Assembly: GCF_051488665.1 (NCBI RefSeq)
Contig: NZ_JBPSEG010000013.1
Location: forward strand, 1 to 64,000
From: Melioribacter sp051488665
GTDB lineage: Bacteria > Bacteroidota > Ignavibacteria > Ignavibacteriales > Melioribacteraceae
DNA: 64,000 nucleotides
Reading direction: 5' to 3'
The notes under the pieces are model-generated. The model saw nothing but the letters and a program-made list of their open reading frames with translations. It had not been told where the DNA came from and made no database searches. Positions 7,617 to 17,112 of this stretch are shown piece after piece; position 1 is the first letter of the stretch; each line of letters begins with the position of its first letter. Position numbers and translations under genes: made by a program.

Positions 7617-9077
7617 CTACCCCCTGCTTGCAATTTCAGTAATTATCTTTTTTACCAGATCGTAAAATTTGGGAACGTCGTTTATTTTAAGTTTTTCGTC
7701 CGGCGAATGAGCTCCCGTAATGGTGGGTCCTACGGATATCATATCGAGTCCCGGATATTTTTCGCCTATAATGCCGCATTCGAGTCCGGCGTGAACCACT
7801 TTAATCTCAGGCTTTTCATTATGGCTTTTCTCGTAAACTTCGGAAGCAATTCTTAATAATTCCGAATCGAAATTGGGCTGCCATGCCGGATATCCGTCGA
7901 CTACTTCGACGCTTGCTCCCGCAAGATCGAAAACAGATTTTACGGTTCTACCGATTCTCTTTTTAGCCGATTCTACCGAACTTCTTTGGCTTGTTCCGAT
8001 TCGCAATTTATTATTTTCAATCACAACCGTAGCCAGATTGGTGGATGTTTCCACCAAACCGCCAATTTTTTCGCTCATTTCGACAACGCCGTGAGGCAGA
8101 GCTATAATGGCGTTGTTAACTCTGCTTGCAAATTCATTCGTAAATGCAGTAAGATTTTTTTCGTTCGATTTATCGAGTTTTATTACGAGATCCGAAGCGT
8201 TGGTTCCGATTTCATTTTTTACTTCGGCTAAATAACCGGAAATAGTTTTATTAACGTCATTTAGCCTTTCTTTTTTGATTAAAATATTTGCTTCGGCTTC
8301 TCTCGGAATTGCGTTCCTTTTCGATCCGCCGGCAATCGAGGAAATCTTGATTTCGAAATTTTGTAATTTATCGAGCAGAAAACCGAGAATTTTAATAGCG
8401 TTTCCCCTGCGTTCGGAAATTTCCATTCCGGAATGCCCGCCTTTCAATCCTCCCACATAAAGAGTATAAGTTTCGACATCCCCGTTAACCGGCTCCGTTT
8501 GAATGTCAAAAACGCCAACGGTATCCATTCCGCCCGCGCAACCGATATAAAAAATGCCGTCTTCTTCGGTATCAAGATTAATCATGTATTTCCCGCGGAG
8601 CATATTTTTATCGAGGTTGCTTGCTCCCGTCAAGCCGGTTTCTTCGTCAACGGTAAATAGAAGTTCAATCGGTCCGTGCTCAAAATTATCGTCCGCAATT
8701 GCAAGAGCCGCAGCCATACCGATACCGTTGTCAGCGCCCAGCGTAGTTCCCTTAGCTTTAATCCAGTCGCCGTCGATTTCAAGCTCGAGCGGATCCTTGA
8801 AAAAATCGTGTTCGGTACCTTTGTTCTTTTCGCAAACCATATCCACATGACTCTGCAATACAACTGCGGGCGCGTTTTCTTTGCCCTCTGTAGCAGGAAT
8901 TTTTATAACAATATTTTTGACTTCGTCTTCGATGTATTCAAGATTTTTCGATCCGGCAAACTCTTTCAAATAATTAAGAATTTTTTCTTCGTGTTTCGAA
9001 GGTCTCGGAATCTGCGTAATTTGATAAAAATATTTCCATACATTTTTTGGTTCGAGGTTATATAGATTTGCAGCCAT
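7617..9077 (-). CDS. pepD: Cytosolic aminoacyl-histidine dipeptidase (PepD family)
   Basis: 486 residues of the M20C zinc peptidases, which hydrolyse Xaa-His and other dipeptides. Motifs in order: VVLQSHVDMVCEKN (metal His and nearby Asp), TTLGADNGIGMAAALA (bridging Asp), VDEETGLTGA (catalytic and metal Glu), GLECGIIG and GAHSPDEKL (C-terminal metal His). The length is normal for E. coli-type PepD and there is no signal peptide. It lies ten bases after ychF, in a run with ychF and the acyl-CoA synthetase. Confidence 0.93.
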   Translation of the reverse strand: MAANLYNLEPKNVWKYFYQITQIPRPSKHEEKILNYLKEFAGSKNLEYIEDEVKNIVIKIPATEGKENAPAVVLQSHVDMVCEKNKGTEHDFFKDPLELEIDGDWIKAKGTTLGADNGIGMAAALAIADDNFEHGPIELLFTVDEETGLTGASNLDKNMLRGKYMINLDTEEDGIFYIGCAGGMDTVGVFDIQTEPVNGDVETYTLYVGGLKGGHSGMEISERRGNAIKILGFLLDKLQNFEIKISSIAGGSKRNAIPREAEANILIKKERLNDVNKTISGYLAEVKNEIGTNASDLVIKLDKSNEKNLTAFTNEFASRVNNAIIALPHGVVEMSEKIGGLVETSTNLATVVIENNKLRIGTSQRSSVESAKKRIGRTVKSVFDLAGASVEVVDGYPAWQPNFDSELLRIASEVYEKSHNEKPEIKVVHAGLECGIIGEKYPGLDMISVGPTITGAHSPDEKLKINDVPKFYDLVKKIITEIASRG

Positions 9078-9087
9078 TTAATTTTCC

Positions 9088-10167
9088 TTAATTATGTCTG
9101 ATTGAAATGATATCTCCGTCTTTCACAATGTAATCCTTGCCCTCCAGACGCCACGCGCCCGATTCTTTGCATTTATTGAACGAGCCGTATTTAATGAAAT
9201 CGTCGTAATGCACAACTTCCGCCCGGATAAACCTGTTATAGAAATCGGTATGTATTACTCCCGCCGCCTGCTGAGCGGTATAATTTTTCTTAATTGTCCA
9301 GGCTCTGCATTCGTCTTCTCCGACTGTAAAGAACGATTGAAGACCGAGCATTTCGTAGGAAGTTCTGAGGATTTTTGCGAGCGCGGATTCTTTAATTCCG
9401 TAATCCGCCATAAAGACTTTTTGATCTTCCGGTTCCAATTTGGAAAGTTCGAGTTCTATCTGGGCAAAGAAAGGAATAACAGGATTGCTCTTTTCCTTTA
9501 AAGCGGATATAACTTTCTCCGTTTCTTCTTCTACGACAGGAATTGCATTCTCGTCGAAATTAAGCGCGATAGCAAGCGGCTTGAGAGTCAACAACTGATA
9601 ACCCGAAAGAAGTTTTAATTCGTTTTCGTCAAGATCGAGAGTTCTTAAAGGCTTTTCGGCTTCGCAATGACTGTAGCATTTTTCGATAACGGGCAATTCT
9701 TTTTTCAGTTTTTCGTCTTTCGATTTCTGAACGTCTTTTTTCAATTTTTCCAGACGGTTTTCGAGAAATGCCAGGTCGGACAATAAAAACTCCGTTTCAA
9801 GAAATTCGATGTCTCTTACCGGGTCCACACTGCCCATCGGATGAGGCACGGATTCGTCCTTGAAAGCCCTTATAACGTAAAAAAGAGCGTCGTTATTTCT
9901 TACGTTATTCAAAAATGCGGTTGTAATTCGCACTTTATTGTCGTCCGACATTTTGAGTCCCGGAATGTCGAAAACTTCTATCGTGGCGTTGACTTTCTTT
10001 TTCGGTTGAAATATTTCCGTCAATTTATCGAGACGTTCGTCGGGAATTTTAACGACTTCGATTGAGGCTTCTTCTTTTTGAATTGACGGGTCGGATTCTT
10101 TTTTTGATAAGGTATTAAACAAGGTAGTTTTGCCGGAGAACTGTAAACCTACCAGACCAATCTGCAT
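9088..10167 (-). CDS. ychF: YchF/OLA1-family nucleotide-binding protein
   Basis: 359 residues of the Obg-related family that prefers ATP and associates with ribosomes. The P-loop is GLQFSGKTTL, the switch II motif is DIPGL and the base-recognition motif reads NFDE instead of NKxD, as expected for YchF. A coiled-coil insertion (about 120-190) and a C-terminal TGS domain (about 275-358: HTDFYNRFIRAEV, GKDYIVKDGDII) follow. The P-loop wording is more diverged than in proteobacterial YchF. Confidence 0.92.
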   Translation of the reverse strand: MQIGLVGLQFSGKTTLFNTLSKKESDPSIQKEEASIEVVKIPDERLDKLTEIFQPKKKVNATIEVFDIPGLKMSDDNKVRITTAFLNNVRNNDALFYVIRAFKDESVPHPMGSVDPVRDIEFLETEFLLSDLAFLENRLEKLKKDVQKSKDEKLKKELPVIEKCYSHCEAEKPLRTLDLDENELKLLSGYQLLTLKPLAIALNFDENAIPVVEEETEKVISALKEKSNPVIPFFAQIELELSKLEPEDQKVFMADYGIKESALAKILRTSYEMLGLQSFFTVGEDECRAWTIKKNYTAQQAAGVIHTDFYNRFIRAEVVHYDDFIKYGSFNKCKESGAWRLEGKDYIVKDGDIISIRHN

Positions 10168-10214
10168 TATTTCATCTCATTTAATTGAAAAATAGACAGT
10201 AAATATATGATATT

Positions 10215-10502
10215 TTACGCAATTATTTGCGTATGAAGTTCAATTTCTTCGAGCACGGAAGTTACTCGCAGGCATTCGCTCAGTTCTCCTTCGAAAATCT
10301 TTGCTTTGCCTTTTACATGAGCTTCAAATGCATAGGCTTTCGCCTGTTCGAAGCTGCATTTGAGAGCTTTAATTAATTGACGGATAACTTCGTCGAAAGT
10401 ATGGATGTCGTCGTTGTAAAGAATAACGCGATACGGTAAATCGACAGTGGTTTCTTCTTCAATTTCCGGTTGAATAATGTTTTGCGTCAATTCGTCTGCC
10501 AT
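10215..10502 (-). CDS. clpS: ClpS, ATP-dependent Clp protease adaptor
   Basis: 95 residues. ClpS binds N-degron substrates and hands them to ClpA-type or ClpC-type unfoldases. Conserved features are the YRVILYNDDIHTFDEVI segment that lines the N-degron pocket and the later AHVKGKA motif. The first 20 residues are acidic and flexible, as usual. No clp ATPase gene adjoins it. It precedes ychF by 47 bases on the same strand. Confidence 0.94.
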   Translation of the reverse strand: MADELTQNIIQPEIEEETTVDLPYRVILYNDDIHTFDEVIRQLIKALKCSFEQAKAYAFEAHVKGKAKIFEGELSECLRVTSVLEEIELHTQIIA

Positions 10503-10588
10503 CTTATCCCCTTTCTTTCAACTTGCATTCAAACACGGAAATTAAATTAAGTATTCGCTCCAATTTAATCAAACCCGTAAAAGCGATT

Positions 10589-11809
10589 TTAATTCAATCG
10601 AACGTTCCGCTGCCGGACGGAAGCTTTACTGCTGAATATTTCGCCGTCGTTCGTAATTCTCAATCCCTCGCAATCGTCTTTTTTCAACGGTTTGCCGGCT
10701 TTGAGTTTTACTGTTGAATTTTCATTCCCGGAGACATAAATAAATTTTGTGCCGTTTGAACTTGTTAATTCGGGAATGCCGTGCACTGTTACCGGTTCGT
10801 CAAAATTAATTACAAGAAATTCTCCGTCGATTTTCTTTTCAATAATCGACGGACCTTCGGTCGATTCGGGGTCCCATCTGAAATCGAAAGTCCAGGCGGG
10901 AGTAATTTCTTCTTTATAATAACCCGCCCTGCTCAGATTATCGTTCATCCAATCGTAATTGCCGCCTTCTTTCCTGCATCCTTCGAAGTAATACCTTTTG
11001 CCCCAATGAAAAATTCTGTTGCGTGTAGTATCTTCGTAAGTAACGCGATAAATTGGCGCGTCGGACAGATTTTCCGAAAAGATACAATCGATAAAAATGA
11101 ATTGAGCTTCGTAGTGGTGCCGTGCAAGTTGAAACCCTTCGACGCCGTCGATGAAGGAGTTTTTAATCACGAATTTTTGATTTTTGTCGTATGCGCCGGC
11201 GTGCCACAGAGCCGCCGTTTTTTTAACTTCGTAAAATTTAGAATCCCTAATAAAGCACCAGCCGCGCGGACAAACGAAATCGACGGCGCCCGTGAAACTG
11301 CACTTTGCGTGATAATACATCCCGTCTTTATAATTCCACAACGAAACCGTATCGGCGCCTTTGCTGATAAGATTGCAGTTGTAAATTATTGTTCTTGTGC
11401 CGAATCCGTATACAGCAAAGGCATGAGGTCCTATTTCGGGCTGGCTGTTTTCAATCGTCAAATTTTTTAACACAACGTCGTCCGCGTATATGTTAACGAC
11501 TCCCGGTCCGATGTTATCCGGGTTTTTGTTCCATTCTTCCCTCGGGAGGTTATATACAATTTTAGTTTCGTCTTTGTCCTCGCCTATCAACGTAACATAA
11601 TCTCTTTCGATTCTTATTCTTTCGTTGTACGTTCCTTTTTTAATAAAGATTGTAACCCGCCTGTAACTGAACATCGGCAGTTTTTTAATGGCTTCGGTTA
11701 AAGTTTTGCAATCGCCTGTGCCGTCTTGAGCTACTACTATATCGTATTTTTCGTGAGCGAAAACAACCGAAACCATCAGAATCAATAAAAGCGGTAAAAA
11801 CTTTTTCAT
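10589..11809 (-). CDS. Secreted pectinesterase (CE8)
   Basis: 406 residues with a signal peptide (MKKFLPLLLILMVSVVFA). The right-handed beta-helix domain has pectinesterase motifs: VAQDGTGDCKTLTEAI, KKGTYNERIRI, and GAVDFVCPRGWCFI carrying one of the two catalytic Asp (GTVDFIFG in plant and bacterial relatives). It removes methyl esters from homogalacturonan so that lyases can act. There is no T9SS tail, so it is probably periplasmic. It ends the secreted pectin block and starts two bases after the PL10-like gene stop. The second half of the catalytic region is unlike plant enzymes, so substrate choice may differ. Confidence 0.88.
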   Translation of the reverse strand: MKKFLPLLLILMVSVVFAHEKYDIVVAQDGTGDCKTLTEAIKKLPMFSYRRVTIFIKKGTYNERIRIERDYVTLIGEDKDETKIVYNLPREEWNKNPDNIGPGVVNIYADDVVLKNLTIENSQPEIGPHAFAVYGFGTRTIIYNCNLISKGADTVSLWNYKDGMYYHAKCSFTGAVDFVCPRGWCFIRDSKFYEVKKTAALWHAGAYDKNQKFVIKNSFIDGVEGFQLARHHYEAQFIFIDCIFSENLSDAPIYRVTYEDTTRNRIFHWGKRYYFEGCRKEGGNYDWMNDNLSRAGYYKEEITPAWTFDFRWDPESTEGPSIIEKKIDGEFLVINFDEPVTVHGIPELTSSNGTKFIYVSGNENSTVKLKAGKPLKKDDCEGLRITNDGEIFSSKASVRQRNVRLN

Positions 11810-11811
11810 AC

Positions 11812-13428
11812 TTAATTTCCCGATTGTTTAATGTATTCCAGAAGAATTCTAACGTTGCGTATAAAATTGGCGGTGGAAATATATTCTTCGCCGGTATTAT
11901 TACGATACGGCGACGTATCGTACTTATCGCCGACGTAAGAAACCGCATAAACTTTAGTTGTATCTTTATCGGGCGGAGGGAATCCGATAAATTCGTTTGA
12001 GACGTAAACGCGTTCAGTGTACCAGCAAAAGTTTGTATCTTCGCTTGAAATAATCCGGTTAATCAATCCGGCTTTTTCCCTGTCGTTTAACTCCCTACTT
12101 TTTCTTCTCGATTTTTCGTGGTCGAGTTCCAGATAGTCCGAAACGAGGTTAAAGATTTCAATTGCTTTTTGATTTTTGATTTCGAAAGGGAATAAAAATT
12201 TTTCGTACCCGTATCGATTACAATCGGCGTGTTGATATAATTCTTGTATCCTTTTCAGATTAATAGTGGAAATGCACGGATAATGAATTACGGTCATATT
12301 ACTGTCGTAATCGATATAATATTTACCGTTTGCCGAATTGCCACCCGTACGGTGAATAAAAAGAGCTTTATTTGTAACGGGTTCTACGAATTTAGGCGCT
12401 CGGCAATTTTCTTCGTCGTCGTTAAATTTAACCGACTCAATCCAATCCAGCGCATCGGGAATAATTTCCAAATATTTTTTATCGCAGGTCATTTCATAAA
12501 ATTTAATCAGCATTTCAACGTGATGAGCGGTATACTGAGGATCGAGAGCCGCCGGTTCATAGGTTCGGGCGGGAGCGGGCTGCAAATTGAAATCGTATTG
12601 CTGAGCCCATCCGGCTTGAGGCTTTTGGTATTGGGATATAATGTAAAAATTCATCGCTCTTAGAATAGCGTCGTAAAGATGAGTATAGTCCAGCGAAACG
12701 TAGCATAAAATCAGAAATTTCAGATTATTCCAGATAACATAATCGTTATAAGTATAGTAAGCTGAATAGTGGGTCGAATCGGCTATCGGATAGCGTTGAG
12801 GCCAGGCTCCGTTCGGATACTGGCTTTCCAAAATAAAACTTATTGCCTTATCGAGACTTTTTTTTACAGAGGCGTCGCGGCTTATCAAATAATACCGTAA
12901 AAGATATTCCGCGGCTCCGGCTGTCGAATTATCGTCGAAGGTGGCGTTCCCGAAATAGTGATTGAATTCCTCGAGACGCCATGCGCATTTACCGATTGTG
13001 TCGTACCATTTAATTAACGATTCCTCGCCGTCGAAATCGGCAAGGTAATTCCAGCCTCCGCATTCGAGCTGAGCTTTCATCAACGCCGCTGCGGATTTAC
13101 CGGCAAGACGTAAATAAAAACTGTCCTGCAATGTTTCATAAATATCGAGAAATAAATGTCCCATAGCTACAGTGCCGTTACCCTGTATCCAGATCATGGA
13201 AGGATAAGCTTCGAGTTCTCCCCATCTTCTTGAAAGGTCTTTTTTGTAATACCAGACATAGCCGCCTTCAACCGAGAGGTTCCCGTCCATAAATTCGCAC
13301 GACTTACGAATAATTTTTTTAATGTCGGATATCTTTACGCGCGATTGAGAATATACAACGTCTTTAAGGGAAAACGTCGACAGAAGAAATGTCAAGGACA
13401 GTATTAGTATTTTCGATTTGTTATTCAT
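11812..13428 (-). CDS. Pectate lyase, PL10-like
   Basis: 538 residues with an N-terminal signal peptide. The alpha-helical-barrel-like sequence contains PNGAWPQRYP followed by YTYNDYVIWN, matching the GGWPQxYP...TYNDN signature of family 10 pectate lyases (Pec_lyase), which cleave polygalacturonate by beta-elimination. It is longer than the roughly 330-residue PL10 catalytic domain. The extra C-terminal part (about 320-535) contains a further helical-repeat region. A terminator separates it from the GH28 gene upstream, so its transcription may be reduced or independent. Confidence 0.75.
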   Translation of the reverse strand: MNNKSKILILSLTFLLSTFSLKDVVYSQSRVKISDIKKIIRKSCEFMDGNLSVEGGYVWYYKKDLSRRWGELEAYPSMIWIQGNGTVAMGHLFLDIYETLQDSFYLRLAGKSAAALMKAQLECGGWNYLADFDGEESLIKWYDTIGKCAWRLEEFNHYFGNATFDDNSTAGAAEYLLRYYLISRDASVKKSLDKAISFILESQYPNGAWPQRYPIADSTHYSAYYTYNDYVIWNNLKFLILCYVSLDYTHLYDAILRAMNFYIISQYQKPQAGWAQQYDFNLQPAPARTYEPAALDPQYTAHHVEMLIKFYEMTCDKKYLEIIPDALDWIESVKFNDDEENCRAPKFVEPVTNKALFIHRTGGNSANGKYYIDYDSNMTVIHYPCISTINLKRIQELYQHADCNRYGYEKFLFPFEIKNQKAIEIFNLVSDYLELDHEKSRRKSRELNDREKAGLINRIISSEDTNFCWYTERVYVSNEFIGFPPPDKDTTKVYAVSYVGDKYDTSPYRNNTGEEYISTANFIRNVRILLEYIKQSGN

Positions 13429-13433
13429 ATTAT

Positions 13434-13460
13434 AAAAAAACGGGGCGATATAACGCCCCG
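13434..13460 (-). terminator. Intra-cluster hairpin terminator between GH28 and PL10
   Basis: Perfect 7-bp GC-rich stem CGGGGCG/CGCCCCG (13441-13447 and 13454-13460) followed, on the minus strand, by seven T. It lies just after the GH28 stop and eight bases before the ATG of the PL10-like gene. It should partly end the long secretome transcript. Confidence 0.85.
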
Positions 13461-13467
13461 TCCAAAA

Positions 13468-15147
13468 TTACTGGTCTACATTTATTGCGTTTCCGGAAAC
13501 GCCTTCGCATTTCGATTTTTTCAATAACAAGTCTGCGTTCTTTCCTTTAAGAAGGATGCTGCCCGTTTCGTTGCCTTCCAGTTTAATAATTTGTTCGAGA
13601 GAAAAATCGGTATCGAAATTTTCAATCGATACGTTTTTGCTCTGGAAAATTCTTATTACCGGTTCGCGGGCAATTATTTTAGTATTCTTAAGTTCCACTC
13701 CGTCGGCATCGAATATCGAGACGCCTCTGTCCGCCGTCATCACAACGTTATTCAATACGATATTCTTAATTTTCATTTCGGGCAAACCTTGAATAACGAC
13801 AGCGTCTTTCGCTCCGATGCAATAAATATCATTCAGGAAAATATTTCTGAACTGAGGAGTCGTTTCATCGACTTTGAGGACTTTCCTGTTTTTCAACTTT
13901 TCCGACAACGGAATGTCTTCCGTAGGAGCTTGTCCGCCGTAATACATGTTGAAACTAAGAGCGTCGGTAGGAATATCTTTCATATAAATATGATCGATAT
14001 AAATATTTTCGACAATGCCGCCTCTTCCTCTTGTGCTTTTGAATCTAAGACCGATATCCGTGCCGATAAAATTACAATTGGTAACTTTAATGTTTCTTAC
14101 GCCGCCCGACATTTCGCTGCCGATAGTAAAACCTCCGTGACCGTGATAGACGATGCAATCGGCAATTATAACATTTTCAGTCGGTATGCCGCGTTGTCTT
14201 CCGAATTCGTTCTTACCGGATTTCATGCAAATGGCGTCGTCCCCGACGTCGAACTTACAATCGTATATGATAACATTCTTTGAAGATTCCACGTCGATGC
14301 CGTCGCCGTTTTGAGAGTACCACGGATTTCTGACTGTGACGTTTTTGAGTATAATATTTTCACTCATCAAAGGATGAATATTCCACGCGGGTGAATTTTG
14401 AAAAGTTACGCCCTCAAGCAAAATATTCTTGCATTTAACAAAGTTTACCATAACAGGGCGCAGATAATCGCGCGCCTTCCGATAATCTTCCTTCGTAAGT
14501 TTACCGTTGGCTTCCAATAAACTGTCCAGAATTCGCTGTCCGTTCATAGCCTGTTCCGAGGGCCACCATTGATTCTTTTTGTCCACAACTCCGCCCGATG
14601 CAACCAATTCTTTCCACTGGCTTTCAGTCAATTTAGATTTTTTTACATATCTCCATGCGTCGCCTCCCCCGTCAATAACGCCGTATCCGGTAATAGCAAT
14701 ATTTTCAAGATTCCACCCGCTAATGGGCGACTGGCATCTGTATTGCTCGGTTCCTTCATAAGTTGTCAGCACCAGAGGATAATCGTCGAAATTTTTTGTG
14801 AATTGAATAAAGGCTCCTTTTTGGAGATACAAATTAACGTTGCTTTTCATTTCGATAGGACCAGTCAGCCATATGCCGGCGGGAACTATAACTTTACCTC
14901 CGCCCTTTTCAGAGCAAGCGGCAATAGCATTGTTAATCGCCTCTGTATTTTTAGTCAATCCGTCTCCTACTGCGCCGAAATCGACGATATTGAATTCCGC
15001 TTCAGGGATTTCGGGAGGAGACACCAAAGGCATTTCAAAAGGCAAATCTTTATAATATTTTTTTATTTCGTCATCGATGCCGCTCTGCGCAAACAACGGA
15101 GTTCCAATGGTTAAAATTGCCAATAGATAAATACATTTCTTTATCAT
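13468..15147 (-). CDS. Glycoside hydrolase family 28 polygalacturonase
   Basis: 559 residues with a signal peptide (MIKKCIYLLAILTIGTPLFA). The parallel beta-helix has all GH28 catalytic landmarks: NGDGIDVES, GDDAICMKSG (catalytic Asp pair), GHGGFTIGSE and RFKSTRGRGG. GH28 enzymes hydrolyse alpha-1,4-galacturonan or rhamnogalacturonan. The pairing with a GH105 nine bases upstream and the length favour an exo-acting enzyme on galacturonides. There is no T9SS tail, so it is probably periplasmic. Confidence 0.93.
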   Translation of the reverse strand: MIKKCIYLLAILTIGTPLFAQSGIDDEIKKYYKDLPFEMPLVSPPEIPEAEFNIVDFGAVGDGLTKNTEAINNAIAACSEKGGGKVIVPAGIWLTGPIEMKSNVNLYLQKGAFIQFTKNFDDYPLVLTTYEGTEQYRCQSPISGWNLENIAITGYGVIDGGGDAWRYVKKSKLTESQWKELVASGGVVDKKNQWWPSEQAMNGQRILDSLLEANGKLTKEDYRKARDYLRPVMVNFVKCKNILLEGVTFQNSPAWNIHPLMSENIILKNVTVRNPWYSQNGDGIDVESSKNVIIYDCKFDVGDDAICMKSGKNEFGRQRGIPTENVIIADCIVYHGHGGFTIGSEMSGGVRNIKVTNCNFIGTDIGLRFKSTRGRGGIVENIYIDHIYMKDIPTDALSFNMYYGGQAPTEDIPLSEKLKNRKVLKVDETTPQFRNIFLNDIYCIGAKDAVVIQGLPEMKIKNIVLNNVVMTADRGVSIFDADGVELKNTKIIAREPVIRIFQSKNVSIENFDTDFSLEQIIKLEGNETGSILLKGKNADLLLKKSKCEGVSGNAINVDQ

Positions 15148-15156
15148 GACTCTCTC

Positions 15157-17100
15157 TTAATTTTCTGAAACATAGTTAAGTTGAAGAATCCATTTTACCC
15201 AGTTTTCAGCGGCTTTATAATTTTGAAAATCAACAGGCAACCTGCGATTGTCGATATACTCGTTATAAATCCAAGGATCTCCGACTGCAAAGACATAACC
15301 TTTGCCAACCTTCTTAAAGATCATAACCGCCTGTCCGTCTTTATCGAGCAAAGTTTCTACGGGCTCAGAATTTTTAATCGTAGAAATTTCTTTCATATAG
15401 ATTTTATCGACGCCTGCAAAAATAGGATTAAACGGCAGATTGACGAACGCGCCCATGTCATATTTTTTGCCGTCCACTCTGTTCAAGCTGACTTCGTTAA
15501 AAGAGAAACCGAATTTATTAGCCAATTTGTTTAAGTGTTCAAAATCGCAGTTTCCTTTATCGTTAGCCAGAATCAAAAGGATGCCGCCGTTCTGAACCCA
15601 ATTATAAATATTTTCCGCATCTTTCGATTCGATATAATTCGGTTTTTCGGTTTCCTTTTCGGTATCGGGATCGACGACAATATAGACATCGGCGTCAGCA
15701 AGATTTGACCCGGAAGGAGCTTCATTAAGCTCATCAATTGAAGAGCCGTATTTTTTTAATAAATTACCGAATTCATAATAACCGGAATCGGTAGTGTCTT
15801 CCCAGATATAATGGAAAGGCTCCAACTCACCGGTGACTTTATTCTTCCTGTATTCGTTATTGAAGAAGTTATCGAGAGTAACACGAGCGTTATTCTTTTT
15901 CAATGCTGCGGCTTTTTCGAGTTCCATAGCAGCCATAATCAATGGACCGTATCCTTTGAAATCATTAATTCTCGTCGGTTCGCTTATATAATATTCGTAG
16001 CTGCCGTCACGATACGGATTGCCTCCCAGTCCTGCGCCGCGGCATGTGCCGTAAAGGTTATAATAGCCGTCGTCTTCGAGCCTCACAAATTCTTTTAAAA
16101 TTCCTTCGAACGATTTTTGAGCTTCATCTAAATATTTTTCGGGCAAATAACCGTTATTGACTCCTTTGGCAATTGCATAAACAAACATGCATGATGCCGA
16201 AGCCTCAAGATAATTTCCTTCTCTACCGTGCATATTTAAAACCTGATACCAAACATTTGTGGAATCGTCCCTCACTTTCAGAAGCGCTTCGGTTTGTTGG
16301 TTCAAAATATCGATAATTGTTGGCCTGTCAGGATGCGTTTGAGGCAGGAAGTCGAGCACGTCTACAAGCGCCATCATATACCAACCGACAGCTCTTCCCC
16401 AGAAATGGGGCGATTTACCGGTCTCGGAATCAGCCCATTTTTGCCGGCGGCTTTCGTCCCACGCATGATAGAGAAGCCCGGTTTCTTTGTCGAGTGTTTT
16501 TTCGTATACAAGTTTTATTTGATGCGTTATATCATTGAAATTCTCGGGCAGATTAAAGACCTTGGAATATTCCGCATAAAACGGCTGACCCATATAGAGC
16601 CCGTCGAGCCACATTTGATAAGGATAAATCTTCTTATGCCAGAATCCGCCGCTTCCCGTTCGCGGCATATTTATAAGTTGTTTGTAAAGCGTGTCAAGCG
16701 CTATTTTATATTTTTTCTCTCCTGTTGCCTGATAAACAAAAAGCACCGCGCCTGCAGGCTTTATTTTATCGATATTAAAATCCGAGTATTTATAAGTTCT
16801 TATACTACCGTCTTCGTTAATATATTGATCGAGATTATCTTTAATAAACTGATAATATTTTTTATCGCCCGTGTAATAGTACATTTTACGGAGCGATTCG
16901 AGCATTAAGCCCTGCTCGTAATTCCAATTGTCTTTCGTCATATACTGGTCGTATGTCACCGCGCCGGGATGCCTTGCCAGAAACGATTCGGCAAATTTAA
17001 CCGACCATAAATCATGAGTGAATTTTTTTCCGCTCTGGCAGTTTGCCAATCCTGCCGCCAATAAAATACCGATGAAAATGTTAATTGTCTTTTTAAACAT
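15157..17100 (-). CDS. GH105 unsaturated uronyl hydrolase fused to DUF4350-like domain, lipoprotein
   Basis: 647 residues. The signal ends in a lipobox (GLANC, Cys at about 22), so it is a lipoprotein. Residues about 35-410 form the GH105 (alpha/alpha)6 barrel (DNWNYEQGLMLESL, YHAWDESRRQKWAD, HFWGRAVGWYMMALVD), which removes the unsaturated uronic acid left at the non-reducing end by pectate or rhamnogalacturonan lyases. Residues about 425-640 form a second domain that resembles DUF4350/glutamine-amidotransferase-like folds (DADVYIVVDPDTE, WVQNGGILLILAND, GKGYVFAVGDPWIYN). The second domain's job is unknown. Confidence 0.87.
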   Translation of the reverse strand: MFKKTINIFIGILLAAGLANCQSGKKFTHDLWSVKFAESFLARHPGAVTYDQYMTKDNWNYEQGLMLESLRKMYYYTGDKKYYQFIKDNLDQYINEDGSIRTYKYSDFNIDKIKPAGAVLFVYQATGEKKYKIALDTLYKQLINMPRTGSGGFWHKKIYPYQMWLDGLYMGQPFYAEYSKVFNLPENFNDITHQIKLVYEKTLDKETGLLYHAWDESRRQKWADSETGKSPHFWGRAVGWYMMALVDVLDFLPQTHPDRPTIIDILNQQTEALLKVRDDSTNVWYQVLNMHGREGNYLEASASCMFVYAIAKGVNNGYLPEKYLDEAQKSFEGILKEFVRLEDDGYYNLYGTCRGAGLGGNPYRDGSYEYYISEPTRINDFKGYGPLIMAAMELEKAAALKKNNARVTLDNFFNNEYRKNKVTGELEPFHYIWEDTTDSGYYEFGNLLKKYGSSIDELNEAPSGSNLADADVYIVVDPDTEKETEKPNYIESKDAENIYNWVQNGGILLILANDKGNCDFEHLNKLANKFGFSFNEVSLNRVDGKKYDMGAFVNLPFNPIFAGVDKIYMKEISTIKNSEPVETLLDKDGQAVMIFKKVGKGYVFAVGDPWIYNEYIDNRRLPVDFQNYKAAENWVKWILQLNYVSEN

Positions 17101-17112
17101 GCCTTCTCCTTT

